DNA of 64,000 bases from Candidatus Desulfobacillus denitrificans (GTDB lineage: Bacteria; Pseudomonadota; Gammaproteobacteria; Burkholderiales; Rhodocyclaceae). The translations under genes were made by a program, and so were the position numbers. A model generated the notes under the pieces. The model saw nothing but the letters and a program-made list of their open reading frames with translations. It was not told the origin of the DNA and did not search any database. The stretch is taken from assembly GCA_017347485.1 (NCBI GenBank), contig AP021857.1:2895390-2959389 (forward strand), written 5' to 3'. Below, piece after piece: positions 34,911 through 45,819 of the stretch. Each line of letters opens with the position of its first letter. Position 1 is the first letter of the stretch.

Positions 34911-37900
34911 TCAGACCGCGCTGGTTGTCCTCTGGCGCGCATAGCCGGCGATCAGGCCGAGGAGCTCTTCTTCCTGATAGGGCTTGCCGAGGTAGTGGTT
35001 GACGCCGATTTCCTTGGCGTAGTTGCGATGCTTGTCCGCCGTGCGGGAGGTGATCATGATAATCGGGACATTCTTCAAGCGGGCGTCTCCGCGGACGTTG
35101 CGGGTGAGGTCGAATCCGTCCATGCGGGGCATCTCGATGTCGACCAGCATGACGTCGGGCACGACGTCGTGCAACTGCTCGAGGGCATCGACGCCATCCT
35201 TGGCGGTAAGGACGTGGTAGCCCTCGCGCGACAGAAGGCGTCCGGCGATCTTGCGCACGGTCAGGGAGTCGTCCACGACCATCACGGTCGGCAGGCGTGG
35301 TGTGGCGGGCGCCTCGGCCGCCGGCGCGGCCGGCATTTCCGCCGCCTGGGCAACCACTTTGAAATCGCGGCTGGCGAGGGCGATGGGGTTGAGGATCAGC
35401 ACCACCTCGCCATCGCCCAGCACGGTGGCCCCGGCGATGCCGATCACCCGGGCCAGCTGGGGCCCGATATTCTTGATGACGACTTCCTGGTTGCCGCGCA
35501 GCTCGTCCACCTGGACGGAAACGCGCTGGGCGCCGGCCCGCAGCAGAAGCAGGGAATAACGGCGCTGCTGTTCCGGCAGGGTATAGACATCGCCCAGCAG
35601 GCGCGGCAGGAAATAATACGGGTAGCGGTTGCCCAGCCACTCGGCCGTGCCGTCTGCACGAATCCTGTCGACCGCCGCCTCCTTGAGTTCCATGACCTGC
35701 TCCACCATCACGGAGGGAATGGCGTAGGTCCGTCCGCCGACCCGCACCAGCAGGGCCTGCGCCACCGCCAATGTCAGCGGCAGGTAAATCCGGAAGCGGG
35801 CGCCTTTGCCTGCCGTGGAGGTCACCTCGACGCGCCCGCCCAACTGGGCCGTTTCCGCCTTGACAACGTCCATGCCGACGCCTCGACCGGCAATTTCGGT
35901 GAGTTCCTTGGCGGTCGAGAAGCCTGGTTGGAAAATCAGCTCCGCGAGGGCCGTTTCCTCCGGATGCAGATCCGGTGCGAGCAGTCCCTGCTCGATGGCC
36001 TTGTGGCGAATGCGCTCGAAATCCAGCCCGGCGCCGTCGTCGACCATGTCGATCACGATCTCGTTGCCCTCTTGTGACAGCGTCAGGCCGATTTCCCCGA
36101 TTTCCGGCTTGCCGGCCGCCTGGCGCTGAGGCCCCTCCTCGAGGCCGTGCGTGATGGCATTGCGCAGGAGGTGCTCGATCGGGCCGGTCATTTTCTCCAG
36201 CACGGAACGATCGAGTTCCACCTGGCCGCCGCGGATGTCGAGGTTGGCTTTCTTGCCCAGCTCCTTGGCCGTCTGCCGCACGACCCGGTACAGCCGGTCG
36301 GCCACCGAATTGAAGGGAATCATGCGCACGCCCATCAGCGCCTGCGAGAGTTCCCGGTTCTGCCTCGCCTGGCTGGTGATGGCAGCATCGGCATGGTCGA
36401 GATTGCGCAGAAGGGCATGCTGAACCGTGGTCACGTCGTTCACGCTCTCGGCCATCATGCGGGTGATTTCCTGGAAGCGCGTAAAACGGTCGAACTCGAG
36501 GGGATCGAATTCGGCGTGCGCCTCGTGGGCCAGGGCCATGCGCGACTGCATCTGGGATTCGGCCTGTATCTCGATCTCCCGCAGTTGTCCGCGCAGACGG
36601 ATTACGTTCTCGGTCAGATCGAGCAAGGATCCGCGCAAGGCGCGCATCTCGCCCTCGATGCGCGAACGCGAAATCGACATTTCGCCGGCTTCGTTGACCA
36701 GGCGATCGACCAGGTCCGCGCGCACCCGCAGCATGGCGCGCACCGCCGCGGCTTCGGCTTCGAATTCCTCGGCCGGCATGCGCGCAGGCTGGGGCGCCGC
36801 CGCAACGCCACTGGGTACGGCCTGTTCCTCGGCGGGTTCCTCCACCACACCGGCCGCCCGCTTTTGCAGGCCGTCGAGCAGGAAAGTGGCGCGGTCGAAG
36901 GAAGTATCGAGCTCATCCAGGAATTGCGGCGTGATGGCCTGCGTCGAGAGCGCGTTCTCCAGGCGCGATTCCATGCTGTGCACCAGTTCGCCCATCCCCA
37001 TGGCGCCCGCCATGCGGGCGCTGCCCTTGAGGGTATGCAGCAGCCGGGCCAAGGTGCTCGCCGCTTCCGCGTCCTGGAGGTTGGCATGCCAGTTGCGCAA
37101 CTCGATGCCGATCTCGCGGATCAGATCCACCGCCTCTTCCAGGAAAATCGGCAGCAGTTGTTCGTCCAGATCGTCCTGTAGGCGCAGCTTGCGCCGTTCG
37201 GCACCGGCTTCCGCTGCTTCGGCCGTTTCGGAGACGATTGCTGCCGGAGCAGGGGCCGGCACAGGTTCAGCCGCTGGCAATGGCTGGCGCGTCTCGGGGG
37301 CGGCAGTTGCTTCGTCTTCGATGGTGGGAGCAGCTTCGAATTCCGGCAAAACCGGTTCTTCGATCAGCGCTGCTTCGGCAGGCGCTTCGAGCAGTCCCGT
37401 CTCCGCTGCTGCGGCTTTCTCGAGGGGCACTTCCAGCACGATTTCTTCTTCCGCAGCCGGTGCAAGCGCCGTTTCGGGGGGCGGCACCACGCTCAGTTCG
37501 AAAGTGGCGGGTGGCGTCGTTCTCGCCACCTCATCGAGCTCCGCCGCCAAGCCGTCCGCCCCATGCGGCACCCGCTGTTCGGAAACCGAGGCAAGCATGG
37601 CGTCCAGCGTCGAAATGGCCGTGCCGAGCAGCCCGATCTGACCGCTGTTGCAGGTCTGGCTGCCTCGCGCCAGGCGCAGTAGGGCATGCTCGAGCGATGA
37701 AGCCAGGCGGCTGACCGGATCGATGCCGACGGTTCCCGAAATGCCGGCCAGCGTATGTGCGGCACGCACCATCGCCTCGGGCGGCACCTGGGGCGTCAGC
37801 TTGAGTGCGTTCAAGTCAAGACGCAGCACCGCCAAATGGCCGCGCGACTCGCCCACGTACATGTCGTAGAGCGAACGGGAGATGAGCAAATCGCCGAGGC

Positions 37901-40508
37901 TTACGGAATCGTCGGCCGGTGGCATCTCGATGACTTCTTCGACCAGAGGCGGCGCCTCGGTCAGTTCGGGAAGCACAATCTCGCCCCCCGCTTCCGCCGC
38001 GGCCGGCTCAGCGGCGATCTCTTCAATCTCGAGTGCTTCCGGCCCGAGTGCCGGGCCGGCTTCCCCGGCAGTTTCGGTCACGGCGCCGAGGATGTCTTCA
38101 CCGACCTTGACCCGCCCGGCCATGGCCATCAGGCCATCGGCATCCTTGTGCGTGCCGCCACCGGCCTCCAGCTGGGCTACCCAGGCGCCGAACAGGGCAT
38201 GCGCCTCCTCGATCAGACGGTAAAGCGAGGGGGTCGCATCCTGCTCGGACTGCAGCCACTTGTTCATGACCTGTTCGATCGCCCAGGCGGTTTCGCCCAG
38301 ATCGGTGAGGCCGACCATGCGGCCGCTTCCCTTCAGGGTGTGGAAGCCGCGCCGGATGGTCGTCAGGTATTCGTGGTTGTGGGGTTCGCCGCGGGACAGA
38401 TCCAGATTCTCGCCAATGGTGCCCAGCACCTCATGCGCCTCTTCGAGGAAGATGGCCAGCAGCTCGGCGTCGATTTCCTCGCTGGGCGCCTCCGCCAGGC
38501 GCAGGGTTTCAGCCGAGGGTGCCGCCACTTCCACGGGCGCCGCCGGGGCGACGCGGGCGATGGCCTCTTCGACCTGCCCAGCCATGGCTTCAGCCGGCGC
38601 GCCGGCGAGTGCCGCCAGCGCCGCCTTGGCTTCTTCTTCGAGCTTGGCATCGGCGACGAGGCTGGCATCCTGGCGTATGGTTTCGAGGTGCTGCTTGAGA
38701 TCCTCGCGCACGCTCTCGTCCTGGGGCTTGTCGCGCAAGGCCTCTGCCAGCGCCTGCGCTTCCCGTTTCTGCTGCTCCAGTTCCTCTTCGACGGAGGGAG
38801 CAGGCGTTTCCGCAACCTCCTCTTCTGCCGGGAGAATCTTGGGATGGGCAGGCTTGAGGATTTCATCCAGGTCGGCCGGCCCATGCTGGAGGGCTTCGAC
38901 GAAAAAGCCCAGGCCGGACAGGCTGTGTGCCACTTGCTCGAATTCCTGCTGCGGCGGCAGGGCGTCGGGGTTGGCGAATTCCTTGATGCGGGCTTCGCAA
39001 TCGCGCAGCAAGGCCACGGCCTTGTCCTGGCCCAGGATGATCAGGGCGCCCTCGACCTGCTTCAGCGGACCGGCCAGGGCAGCCAGCTCTTCGCGGTGGC
39101 TTGTATCGCGGAAGAAGGCGTCGAGCGACTGCTCGATCTGTGCCAGATTGGCAAGGATTTCCCGCGCCACCTGGCTCATCATCAAGCGTTCCTGCGCGCG
39201 CCGGGACATTTCATCGAGGAGTGGCGCCGATAGATCGGCCAAGGTCTCGCCGCGCATCAAGCCGGCCAGCCGACGAATGACGGTTTCCACCTGCTGCGGA
39301 AAATCCGTGCCCAGTTGTTCGTAGTTCTCCAGCGCATTTTCGGCCAGCAACAGGGCCGTGGCGACTTCCATGGCCGTGGCGTCGTTCTGCCTGAGGGGAT
39401 CCTTGCGCAGCCATTGGGCGGCTTCGGCAATGCCGGCCACCAGGCGGGCAAGGTGATCGTTGATCAGTCCGCCACCCTTGCTGGCCAGCGTGACGGTGTT
39501 GTCATGGAACTGCGGCAGGGCCACGGCTGCACCGGCACAGAATTTGTTCCAGGCCTCCTTGGCCGCGACGAGGGCATCGCGCATGGCCCGCAGCACGGGC
39601 CTGAGGGGCTCGATGTCCTCGCTGCGCGAGGGCACCAGCGCTCCGAGCTGGTAAGTTTCCTTGACCTGCTGCACCTGCGCGCCGCCGCCATTGGCGACGG
39701 CGACGAAGTACAGGGCATCGCGCACCAGGCGCTCCGCCACCGTCTTGGAACCCTCCAGCAGCCGGCGCATCTGCAAATCGATGCGGGCACACAGTTTCTT
39801 GACCTGAAAATCGACCGGCACCTGCCGCGCCGCCAGGGCGTCGAGCAGCGCGATGGTGATCCACCAGAAGGCCCGCGCGGCGGGAAGGGCCTGCGTGGCC
39901 TCGATGGCAGCCACGGCCTCACGCATCTCGGTGATGCCAGCGACATCGTCGGCATCGCGCAGCCAGCGCAGAAAGCCGCGCTCGAAGCGCGCGCGCTCGG
40001 CTTTCAGGCGGCGCGCCGTATCGGCTGCGGACAGCTGCGAAGGCTCCTCCACCCGCTTCGGGGGACGCAAGGAAATATCCGGGAAGAACAGATCGCTTGA
40101 GGCGACGCGCTCCACGCCCCGCGCCGCCAGCAGGTCGCGATAGGCCGGAAGAAGCTTGAGCGGCTGATTCGGCATGCCGCCTGCCACCTCGTCGAGATAA
40201 TGGCGAATCGCCGTAATCGCCCGCTGCGCCAGCTCGCCCGACGAGGCCGTGGCCGGAACCGATCCGCCCTCGATGTCGTCCAGCAACTGTTCGATGGCTT
40301 CGGAGAATTGCGTGACGCCGTCCAGGCCGACGATGGACAGGGCGCCATGGGCCTGGTGAAGATGCGTGCGGGCGAACTTGAGCTGGGCGGAATCAGCGGG
40401 GTTCTCGACGAACTTGCCGAGTGCCTCGTGGGCACGCCCCAGGGCAAGGTCGATCTCGCCCTTGACCCAGGAGAGCGGACCGAGATCGAGATCGGTGGTA
40501 GCAGCCAT
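34911..40508 (-). CDS. chpA: ChpA/PilL hybrid chemosensory histidine kinase
   Basis: This 1865-residue CheA-type kinase controls type IV pilus activity with PilG, PilH, PilI and PilJ. After a FimL-like N-terminal region there are clear histidine phosphotransfer domains with phospho-acceptor histidines near residues 723 (HTLKGSGRM), 918 (HTLAGISG) and 1158 (HTLKGSARM). The catalytic part follows: dimer/ATPase with [12 protein letters not shown] near residue 1448 and [12 protein letters not shown] near residue 1540, a CheW-like domain, and a C-terminal receiver with acceptor Asp near 1790 ([11 protein letters not shown]). Long acidic Glu/Ala-rich linkers separate the Hpt domains. It is the last pil gene, followed by algH. 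Confidence 0.93.
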   Translation of the reverse strand: MAATTDLDLGPLSWVKGEIDLALGRAHEALGKFVENPADSAQLKFARTHLHQAHGALSIVGLDGVTQFSEAIEQLLDDIEGGSVPATASSGELAQRAITAIRHYLDEVAGGMPNQPLKLLPAYRDLLAARGVERVASSDLFFPDISLRPPKRVEEPSQLSAADTARRLKAERARFERGFLRWLRDADDVAGITEMREAVAAIEATQALPAARAFWWITIALLDALAARQVPVDFQVKKLCARIDLQMRRLLEGSKTVAERLVRDALYFVAVANGGGAQVQQVKETYQLGALVPSRSEDIEPLRPVLRAMRDALVAAKEAWNKFCAGAAVALPQFHDNTVTLASKGGGLINDHLARLVAGIAEAAQWLRKDPLRQNDATAMEVATALLLAENALENYEQLGTDFPQQVETVIRRLAGLMRGETLADLSAPLLDEMSRRAQERLMMSQVAREILANLAQIEQSLDAFFRDTSHREELAALAGPLKQVEGALIILGQDKAVALLRDCEARIKEFANPDALPPQQEFEQVAHSLSGLGFFVEALQHGPADLDEILKPAHPKILPAEEEVAETPAPSVEEELEQQKREAQALAEALRDKPQDESVREDLKQHLETIRQDASLVADAKLEEEAKAALAALAGAPAEAMAGQVEEAIARVAPAAPVEVAAPSAETLRLAEAPSEEIDAELLAIFLEEAHEVLGTIGENLDLSRGEPHNHEYLTTIRRGFHTLKGSGRMVGLTDLGETAWAIEQVMNKWLQSEQDATPSLYRLIEEAHALFGAWVAQLEAGGGTHKDADGLMAMAGRVKVGEDILGAVTETAGEAGPALGPEALEIEEIAAEPAAAEAGGEIVLPELTEAPPLVEEVIEMPPADDSVSLGDLLISRSLYDMYVGESRGHLAVLRLDLNALKLTPQVPPEAMVRAAHTLAGISGTVGIDPVSRLASSLEHALLRLARGSQTCNSGQIGLLGTAISTLDAMLASVSEQRVPHGADGLAAELDEVARTTPPATFELSVVPPPETALAPAAEEEIVLEVPLEKAAAAETGLLEAPAEAALIEEPVLPEFEAAPTIEDEATAAPETRQPLPAAEPVPAPAPAAIVSETAEAAEAGAERRKLRLQDDLDEQLLPIFLEEAVDLIREIGIELRNWHANLQDAEAASTLARLLHTLKGSARMAGAMGMGELVHSMESRLENALSTQAITPQFLDELDTSFDRATFLLDGLQKRAAGVVEEPAEEQAVPSGVAAAPQPARMPAEEFEAEAAAVRAMLRVRADLVDRLVNEAGEMSISRSRIEGEMRALRGSLLDLTENVIRLRGQLREIEIQAESQMQSRMALAHEAHAEFDPLEFDRFTRFQEITRMMAESVNDVTTVQHALLRNLDHADAAITSQARQNRELSQALMGVRMIPFNSVADRLYRVVRQTAKELGKKANLDIRGGQVELDRSVLEKMTGPIEHLLRNAITHGLEEGPQRQAAGKPEIGEIGLTLSQEGNEIVIDMVDDGAGLDFERIRHKAIEQGLLAPDLHPEETALAELIFQPGFSTAKELTEIAGRGVGMDVVKAETAQLGGRVEVTSTAGKGARFRIYLPLTLAVAQALLVRVGGRTYAIPSVMVEQVMELKEAAVDRIRADGTAEWLGNRYPYYFLPRLLGDVYTLPEQQRRYSLLLLRAGAQRVSVQVDELRGNQEVVIKNIGPQLARVIGIAGATVLGDGEVVLILNPIALASRDFKVVAQAAEMPAAPAAEAPATPRLPTVMVVDDSLTVRKIAGRLLSREGYHVLTAKDGVDALEQLHDVVPDVMLVDIEMPRMDGFDLTRNVRGDARLKNVPIIMITSRTADKHRNYAKEIGVNHYLGKPYQEEELLGLIAGYARQRTTSAV

Positions 40509-40531
40509 TGCGTCGCCCGCGCTTCGTTCGC

Positions 40532-42685
40532 CTAGACCTTGAAGCCCGACACCGAGCCCTTCAGTTCGACGGCGAGTTCGGCGAGCTGGCCGATCGATAC
40601 CGCGGTCTGCTTGGTGCCGATGGTCGTTTGCTCAGTCACCTGCAAAATACCCTGCATGTTCTGCGCCACCCGCGTGGCGTTTTCCGCCTGTTGCTGGGTG
40701 GCGGAGGAGATCGATTCGATCAGCGAGGCCAGGTTGGTCGACACCGAGGAGATTTCCTGCAGCGCCTGGCCGGCGGCGTCGGACAGCTTGGCTCCTTCCA
40801 CCACGCCCCGCGTCGAGTTTTCCATGGCGGAGACGGCGTCCTGCGTGTCGGTCTGAATCGTCTTCACGATCGCCGCGATCTGCTTCGTCGCTTCGCCGGA
40901 GCGTTCGGCCAACCGCTGCACTTCTTCCGCCACCACCGTGAAGCCGCGGCCCGCTTCGCCGGCGGAGGCCGCCTGGATGGCGGCGTTCAGCGCCAGCACG
41001 TTGGTCTGCTCGGTAATGTCCGAGATCAGTTCCACGATCTCGCCGATCTCCTGCGAGGATTCGCCCAGTCGCTTGATCCGCTTCGAGGTCTCCTGGATCT
41101 GGTCGCGGATCTCGTTCATGCCCTTGATGGAGTTTTCCACCGCCTCGGCGCCCTTCTGGGCGGCATCCAGCGACTGGCGCGCCACCTGGGCGGACTCCAT
41201 GGCCTCGCTCGAGACCTGGTTCATCGATTTCGCCATGTCGAGCACGTTGTCGCCGGCCTGCTTGATCTCGCGCGACTGGCGCTCGGTGGCCACCAGCAGC
41301 TCGTTGGAGGTCTTCTGGGCAGCCTCGGAAGCGGCGGCCACGCGGCCGGCGGCGTCGTTGATGCGCCGCACCAGCACGCCAAGTTCCTCGATCGTGTAGT
41401 TCACCGAGTCGGCGATGGCGCCCGTGATGTCCTCGGTCACCGTGGCGCGCACCGTCAGGTCGCCGTCGGCCAGGTCGCCCATCTCGTTCATCAGCCGCAG
41501 AATGGCTTCCTGGCTGGCGTTCTTGGCGGTTTCGGCCTCGTGCCGCTGGCGTTCGGCCTGCTCCCGTCGCGTGGCGGAATCGTCGTTGAAGACCTTCGCC
41601 ATCAGGGCCAGGGTAGCGATGGCAAAAAACGCAAAAAAGGAGATGACCCAGGTGTTGGTGGCACGGCCGGCGATTTCCGCGGCGTAGGCATTGGACAGGT
41701 CGGTCGCCGCCTTGAGCAGCGTGCCGCTGTCGCGGAAGATGCGGCTGCCCGCCTGCTTGGCCTGCACCAGGCGCTGCATGTTGCCCAGAATGCCGACGAC
41801 GGCCTCCTGGTATTCCTTGAACGCGCCATCCAGTTCGGCCAGTTTCTCCCGCGTCTCGGCGTCGCCGGCGGGATTGATGCGCATGGTCTCGGAGCCTTTG
41901 GTCAGGGCCGTCAGCACGTCACGGAAGGTGTTGGTGTCCTTGCCCAGCAGGAAGGCCACTTCCGGATCGATGGCATCGGCGACCAGCAGGGCGTTGGCGT
42001 TCTTGGCCAGGCGCTGGGTCAGCATCACCAACTGGTTGGCGGCGGCGATTTCCCGCGCTGATGCGCCGATCTGCAGCTTGAGGGCGGCGACCTGCTCGGC
42101 CAGCTCCAGCAGTTGCGGGTTCCTGGTATTGATGGTCGCCACCGACTTGCCGAGCTGCTGCAGGTTCTTCTCCTGCTCCAGCACCTGGGCGGCGTTGGTT
42201 TCCGTTTTTTCCCACTCGGCGATCAGCGCCTGCAAGGCGGGCTGGGTGGTGTCCGGGCTGGGCGGAACGTTGATTTCGTCGATGGTGCCGCCCTGCGTCA
42301 CGCGCTCCAGCAGGAGGGCGAAGTTGGTCCGGTTGTCCTTCAGTTCGACGAAGGCGGCGGCGTTGCCCTGCAACGCCAGCTGGGCGGACTTGGCGATGGC
42401 CTGCGAGAGCATGCGCATCTGGCCTGCCGCCGACGTGTAGGCGGCGCCATGGGTGGCGGTGCGGCTGTCCATCCAGGCCGCCACGGCGACGACGAACATG
42501 AAAAACACGAACAGGCCGCCGAGCAGTTGCAGCTGGGTGCCGACCGGCTTGTCGCCGATGCCGGGCAGCTTGAAGCGGCCGCCGCGGACCGCCGCCCGCT
42601 GCAGGGTGTCTAGAATCGTGCTCTGCGTGGTCTCGGCGCTGGACTTGCTGCCGCCCAAGCCGGGTATTTTCAATTTGAATGCCAT
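40532..42685 (-). CDS. pilJ: type IV pilus methyl-accepting chemotaxis protein PilJ
   Basis: This 717-residue inner-membrane receptor has a first transmembrane helix near residues 52-72, a long helical periplasmic sensor with a PilJ-type repeat ([17 protein letters not shown] near residue 88; [18 protein letters not shown] near residue 218), a second helix near residue 345, a HAMP region, and a cytoplasmic signalling hairpin with [19 protein letters not shown] near residue 553 and [18 protein letters not shown] just after. It should sense pilus or surface cues and signal to ChpA through PilI. No methyltransferase gene pilK follows it in this operon. Confidence 0.94.
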   Translation of the reverse strand: MAFKLKIPGLGGSKSSAETTQSTILDTLQRAAVRGGRFKLPGIGDKPVGTQLQLLGGLFVFFMFVVAVAAWMDSRTATHGAAYTSAAGQMRMLSQAIAKSAQLALQGNAAAFVELKDNRTNFALLLERVTQGGTIDEINVPPSPDTTQPALQALIAEWEKTETNAAQVLEQEKNLQQLGKSVATINTRNPQLLELAEQVAALKLQIGASAREIAAANQLVMLTQRLAKNANALLVADAIDPEVAFLLGKDTNTFRDVLTALTKGSETMRINPAGDAETREKLAELDGAFKEYQEAVVGILGNMQRLVQAKQAGSRIFRDSGTLLKAATDLSNAYAAEIAGRATNTWVISFFAFFAIATLALMAKVFNDDSATRREQAERQRHEAETAKNASQEAILRLMNEMGDLADGDLTVRATVTEDITGAIADSVNYTIEELGVLVRRINDAAGRVAAASEAAQKTSNELLVATERQSREIKQAGDNVLDMAKSMNQVSSEAMESAQVARQSLDAAQKGAEAVENSIKGMNEIRDQIQETSKRIKRLGESSQEIGEIVELISDITEQTNVLALNAAIQAASAGEAGRGFTVVAEEVQRLAERSGEATKQIAAIVKTIQTDTQDAVSAMENSTRGVVEGAKLSDAAGQALQEISSVSTNLASLIESISSATQQQAENATRVAQNMQGILQVTEQTTIGTKQTAVSIGQLAELAVELKGSVSGFKV

Positions 42686-42734
42686 GCTGGTGTCTCCGAT
42701 GTTCAGCGTCTGGTTTCGACTTGCGCCGCCCTGC

Positions 42735-43253
42735 TCAAGACAGGCCGATTTCGAGGAAATCCGGCTGGCCGAGCAGCTCCCTCAGTTTCAGCCGTTTCCA
42801 CACATTGCCCTGCTGGTCCGCGTGCTGCTCGCCCACCCACGGCCGGGATTCGGCCTCGGCCGGGCGCAATTCCATCTCGTCGAGGTTGCGCAGGCCCAGG
42901 GTCCGATTGACCAGCAGTGCGCTGTTGATGCCGAAGCGTCCGCCGACGATGAGCAGGCGGCTGTCGGCATTCTGCGGCGTCGCTTCCCCCCCCTGGAAGG
43001 CGGAGAAGTCGACCACGCTGTACAGTGTGCCGCGGATGTTGGCGATGCCGCAGAACCAGGGCTTGGTCAGCGGAACGGTCGTCAAAGGCGGCAGCGGCAC
43101 GATCTCGCCCGAGTCGGACAGGTCCAGCAGCCAATAGTCCCGTCCCGCCCGCACGCCCAGCAGGGCCCGTGAGGTTTGGCCGGCCCGGGCGCTGGTGAGG
43201 CGCTGGACCAGGCTTTCCTGGAACTCACGCAGGCTGATCTTCTTCTTGGCCAT
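42735..43253 (-). CDS. pilI: CheW-like coupling protein PilI
   Basis: This 172-residue CheW-domain protein couples PilJ to the ChpA kinase. CheW-type segments include [17 protein letters not shown] near residue 38, [18 protein letters not shown] near residue 68 and [18 protein letters not shown] near residue 97. ATG 43253 is used; the upstream in-frame methionine would run into pilH. It lies 13 bases after pilH and 49 before pilJ in the expected pilG-H-I-J order. Confidence 0.9.
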   Translation of the reverse strand: MAKKKISLREFQESLVQRLTSARAGQTSRALLGVRAGRDYWLLDLSDSGEIVPLPPLTTVPLTKPWFCGIANIRGTLYSVVDFSAFQGGEATPQNADSRLLIVGGRFGINSALLVNRTLGLRNLDEMELRPAEAESRPWVGEQHADQQGNVWKRLKLRELLGQPDFLEIGLS

Positions 43254-43266
43254 CGGCGGCGGTCGT

Positions 43267-43632
43267 TCAGCCCAGGGCGGCAATCTTCTCCAGCAGCACT
43301 TTCGGGTCGATCGGCTTGACCAGGTAATCGTTGGCGCCCTGGCGCATGCCCCAGATCTTGTCCGTCTCCTGGCCCTTGCTGGTGCACATGACGACAGGGA
43401 TATGCTTGGTCGCCTCTTCCCGCGTGATGGTGCGCGTGGCCTGGTAGCCGTTCATGCCGGGCATGACGACATCCATCAGGATGAGGTCGGGCATTTCGGA
43501 TTTCGACTTGGCGATGGCCTCCTCCCCGCTCTCGGCGGTGACCACGACATAGCCGTTCTTCGCGAGCAGCTCGCTCAAGGCATGGCGCTCGGTCGGGGAA
43601 TCGTCGACGATGAGAATTTTCTTGATGGGCAT
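43267..43632 (-). CDS. pilH: response regulator PilH
   Basis: This 121-residue stand-alone receiver domain has the acidic pair in ILIVDDSP near residue 10, phospho-acceptor Asp54 in LILMDVVMPGMNG, Thr/Ser in VVMCTSKG near residue 83 and Lys in YLVKPID near residue 105. In the Pil-Chp pathway it influences pilus retraction or acts as a phosphate sink. It lies between pilG and pilI. Confidence 0.92.
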   Translation of the reverse strand: MPIKKILIVDDSPTERHALSELLAKNGYVVVTAESGEEAIAKSKSEMPDLILMDVVMPGMNGYQATRTITREEATKHIPVVMCTSKGQETDKIWGMRQGANDYLVKPIDPKVLLEKIAALG

Positions 43633-43660
43633 GGTGGTTACCTCGTTACGAATGCAATCG

Positions 43661-44056
43661 CTAGACCCGCTGCGGCACATGGTCCGCAACGGCTTTCAAC
43701 AGGCTGTCCTTGGTGAAGGGCTTGGTCAAATACTCGTCCGAACCGACCATGCGGCCGCGCGCCCGGTCGAACAGGCCGTCCTTGGACGACAGCATGATCA
43801 CCGGCGTCACGCCGAAGCGCGGATTTTTCTTGATCAGGGCGCAGGTCTGATAGCCGTCGAGGCGCGGCATCATGATGTCGCAGAAGATGATGTCGGGGTG
43901 GTGGTCGGCGATCTTCGCCAGCGCATCGAAACCGTCTTCGGCCAGCACGACCTGGCAGCCGGCCTGCACCAGGAAAATTTCGGCGCTGCGGCGGATGGTG
44001 TTGCTGTCGTCGATCACCATCACCTTGACGCCGCTCAGATTGGCTGCTTCCCCCAC
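43661..44056 (-). CDS. pilG: response regulator PilG
   Basis: This 131-residue receiver domain has VMVIDDSNTIRRSAE near residue 12, acceptor Asp60 in IIFCDIMMPRLDG, Ser in VIMLSSKDG near residue 91 and Lys in YLTKPF near residue 113. In Pseudomonas the homologue promotes pilus extension and cAMP production. The start is GTG 44056 with AGGA five bases upstream. It is the first gene of the pil-chp series; a TATAGT -10-like sequence lies about 90 bases upstream at 44133-44138 on the minus strand. Confidence 0.92.
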   Translation of the reverse strand: MGEAANLSGVKVMVIDDSNTIRRSAEIFLVQAGCQVVLAEDGFDALAKIADHHPDIIFCDIMMPRLDGYQTCALIKKNPRFGVTPVIMLSSKDGLFDRARGRMVGSDEYLTKPFTKDSLLKAVADHVPQRV

Positions 44057-44181
44057 GCTTCCTAGCCTCCTCTTGCAAGACCGCTGGATGTTTTCGGATT
44101 TCAGCTCTAGGACTTCACGGTCAGGCGCTGTAACTATACCCTAAAAAACAGCGATTTCCATGCCAATTTTGACATGCTTGT

Positions 44182-44295
44182 TCAAATTTGGGGCGACGCC
44201 AAATCCTCCTTGCGTGCGCCGCATTCCGGACAAACCCGGTTCGGTCCAAGTTGTTCCCAACGGGTGCCGGGCGCGAAGGCCGCTCCGGCCGTCAT
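44182..44295 (-). pseudogene. rubredoxin C-terminal remnant
   Basis: A 37-codon reading frame in the 310-base pilG-thiD gap encodes APGTRWEQLGPNRVCPECGARKED-like sequence in short form: APGTRWE near residue 9 and VCPECGARKEDL near residue 21, the second metal knuckle of rubredoxin. The first CxxCG knuckle is missing, and the frame closes with a TAG 14 codons upstream of the ATG. It is therefore half a rubredoxin, unable to form the normal Fe(Cys)4 site alone. It could be a decayed gene or a short zinc-knuckle peptide. The rest of this gap holds the likely pilG and thiD promoters. Confidence 0.75.
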
Positions 44296-44366
44296 GCCGT
44301 CTTTCTCGGTTAGAATCGGCCCAGTCTACCTCATTCGCTTCCGGCCACGCCAGCCGCCATCCCGCC

Positions 44367-45200
44367 ATGCCCCAAGACCTGTTGCCGCCCATCGTGATGG
44401 TGTTCGCCGCCTCCGACCCTTCGGGCGGCGCCGGCCTCCAGGCCGACATCATGACGCTGTCCAGCATGGGCTGCCATCCGCTCTCGGTGGTCACCGCGCT
44501 GACGGTGCAGGATTCGGCCGGTGTCGAGGATGTCCTGGCGATCGAGTCCGACTGGGTGGCCGACCAGGCGCGCGTCCTGCTCGAGGACATGTCGGTATCG
44601 GCCTTCAAGATCGGCATGCTCGGCAGCGTGGAGAATATCGCCGCGATTGCCGAGATTCTCTCCGACTACCCCGAAATTCCGCTCGTCCTCGATCCGGTGC
44701 TGGCCTCCGGCCGCGGCGACGAACTGGCCAGCGAGGACATGATCGCCGCCCTGCGCGAGCTGCTGCTGCCGCAGACCACCCTGATCACGCCGAACAGTTA
44801 CGAGGCGCGCCGGCTGGCGCTCGGCGAGAGCGACGAAGAGGACGATCCCGCCCTGGCCGAATGCGCCCGGCGACTGGTCGGCGCCGGCGCCGAGTTCGTG
44901 CTGATCACCGGCACCCACGAACAAGGCGCCCAGGTCGTCAATTCCCTCTACGGGGAAAACGGCCTGATCCGCGCCGACGCCTGGGAGCGCCTGCCCGGCA
45001 GCTATCACGGCTCGGGCTGCACCCTGGCCTCGGCCATCGCCGCCAACCTGGCCAACGGCCTGGACATTGCCGAGGCCGTGCGCGATGCCCAGGACTACAC
45101 CTGGCAGTCGCTCGCCAACGGCTTCCGGCCCGGCATGGGCCAGTATTTACCCGATCGCTTCTTCTGGGCGCGCGAGCCCGGGCCCGAGGATGAAACTTAG
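44367..45200 (+). CDS. thiD: hydroxymethylpyrimidine (phosphate) kinase
   Basis: This 277-residue ribokinase-fold enzyme makes HMP pyrophosphate for thiamin synthesis. Family segments are VFAASDPSGGAGLQADI near residue 12, FKIGMLGSVENI near residue 80, LVLDPVLASGRGDEL near residue 106 and the anion-hole motif PGSYHGSGCTLASAIAA near residue 213. It overlaps thiE by 11 bases, so thiD-thiE-hemL form one coupled operon on the plus strand. Confidence 0.94.
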   Translation: MPQDLLPPIVMVFAASDPSGGAGLQADIMTLSSMGCHPLSVVTALTVQDSAGVEDVLAIESDWVADQARVLLEDMSVSAFKIGMLGSVENIAAIAEILSDYPEIPLVLDPVLASGRGDELASEDMIAALRELLLPQTTLITPNSYEARRLALGESDEEDDPALAECARRLVGAGAEFVLITGTHEQGAQVVNSLYGENGLIRADAWERLPGSYHGSGCTLASAIAANLANGLDIAEAVRDAQDYTWQSLANGFRPGMGQYLPDRFFWAREPGPEDET

Positions 45201-45819
45201 GGGCCTCTACGCCGTCACACCGGATCTTGCCGATACGGCCGACCTGCTGCGCCGCGCCGGGCAGGCCCTCCTCGGCGGTGCCTGCCTGGTGCAATACCGC
45301 AACAAACCGGCCGGCGCCACGCTGCGGCGCGAGCAGGCCGCGGCCCTGCTTGCCCTCTGCCGCCGCCATGGTGTCCCGCTCGTCATCAACGACGATCTGT
45401 TGCTGGCGCTGGCCGTCGGCGCCGACGGCGCCCACCTCGGCCGCGAGGACGGCGACCTTGGCGCCGCCCGCGCCGCGCTCGGCCCGAACCGGCTGCTCGG
45501 CATCTCCTGCTACGACGAACTGGAGCGGGCGCGGGAGGCGAGGCGCATCGGCGCCGACTACGTCGCCTTCGGCAGCTTCTTCGCCTCGTCCACCAAGCCG
45601 GCCGCCGTGCGTGCGCCGCTGACTTTGCCGGCCGCAGCCAAGGCCGAACTCGGCCTGCCGGTCTGCGCCATCGGCGGCATCACCCTGCGCAACGCCCCGC
45701 AGCTGATCGCCGCCGGCGCCGACCTGCTGGCGGTGATTACCGACCTGTTCGAGGCGCCGGACATCCACGCCCGGGCCGCATCCTATAACCAACTGTTTTC
45801 AGTGCGAGCCATATCATGA
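45190..45819 (+). CDS. thiE: thiamin-phosphate synthase
   Basis: This 209-residue TIM-barrel enzyme joins HMP pyrophosphate and thiazole phosphate. GLYAVTPD at the start, VQYRNKPAG near residue 34, [21 protein letters not shown] near residue 63 (key elements INDD and GAHLG), [16 protein letters not shown] near residue 118 and [11 protein letters not shown] near residue 159 are all present. It overlaps hemL by four bases. Copy 8 of the recurring word is in its coding strand. Confidence 0.93.
   Translation: MKLRGLYAVTPDLADTADLLRRAGQALLGGACLVQYRNKPAGATLRREQAAALLALCRRHGVPLVINDDLLLALAVGADGAHLGREDGDLGAARAALGPNRLLGISCYDELERAREARRIGADYVAFGSFFASSTKPAAVRAPLTLPAAAKAELGLPVCAIGGITLRNAPQLIAAGADLLAVITDLFEAPDIHARAASYNQLFSVRAIS
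45604..45624 (+). repeat. recurring spaced word, copy 8
   Basis: GCCGT, eight bases, CGCTGACT, then TTG. It lies in the sense strand of thiE (AVRAPLTL) and lacks the GA before CTGACT. Confidence 0.6.
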
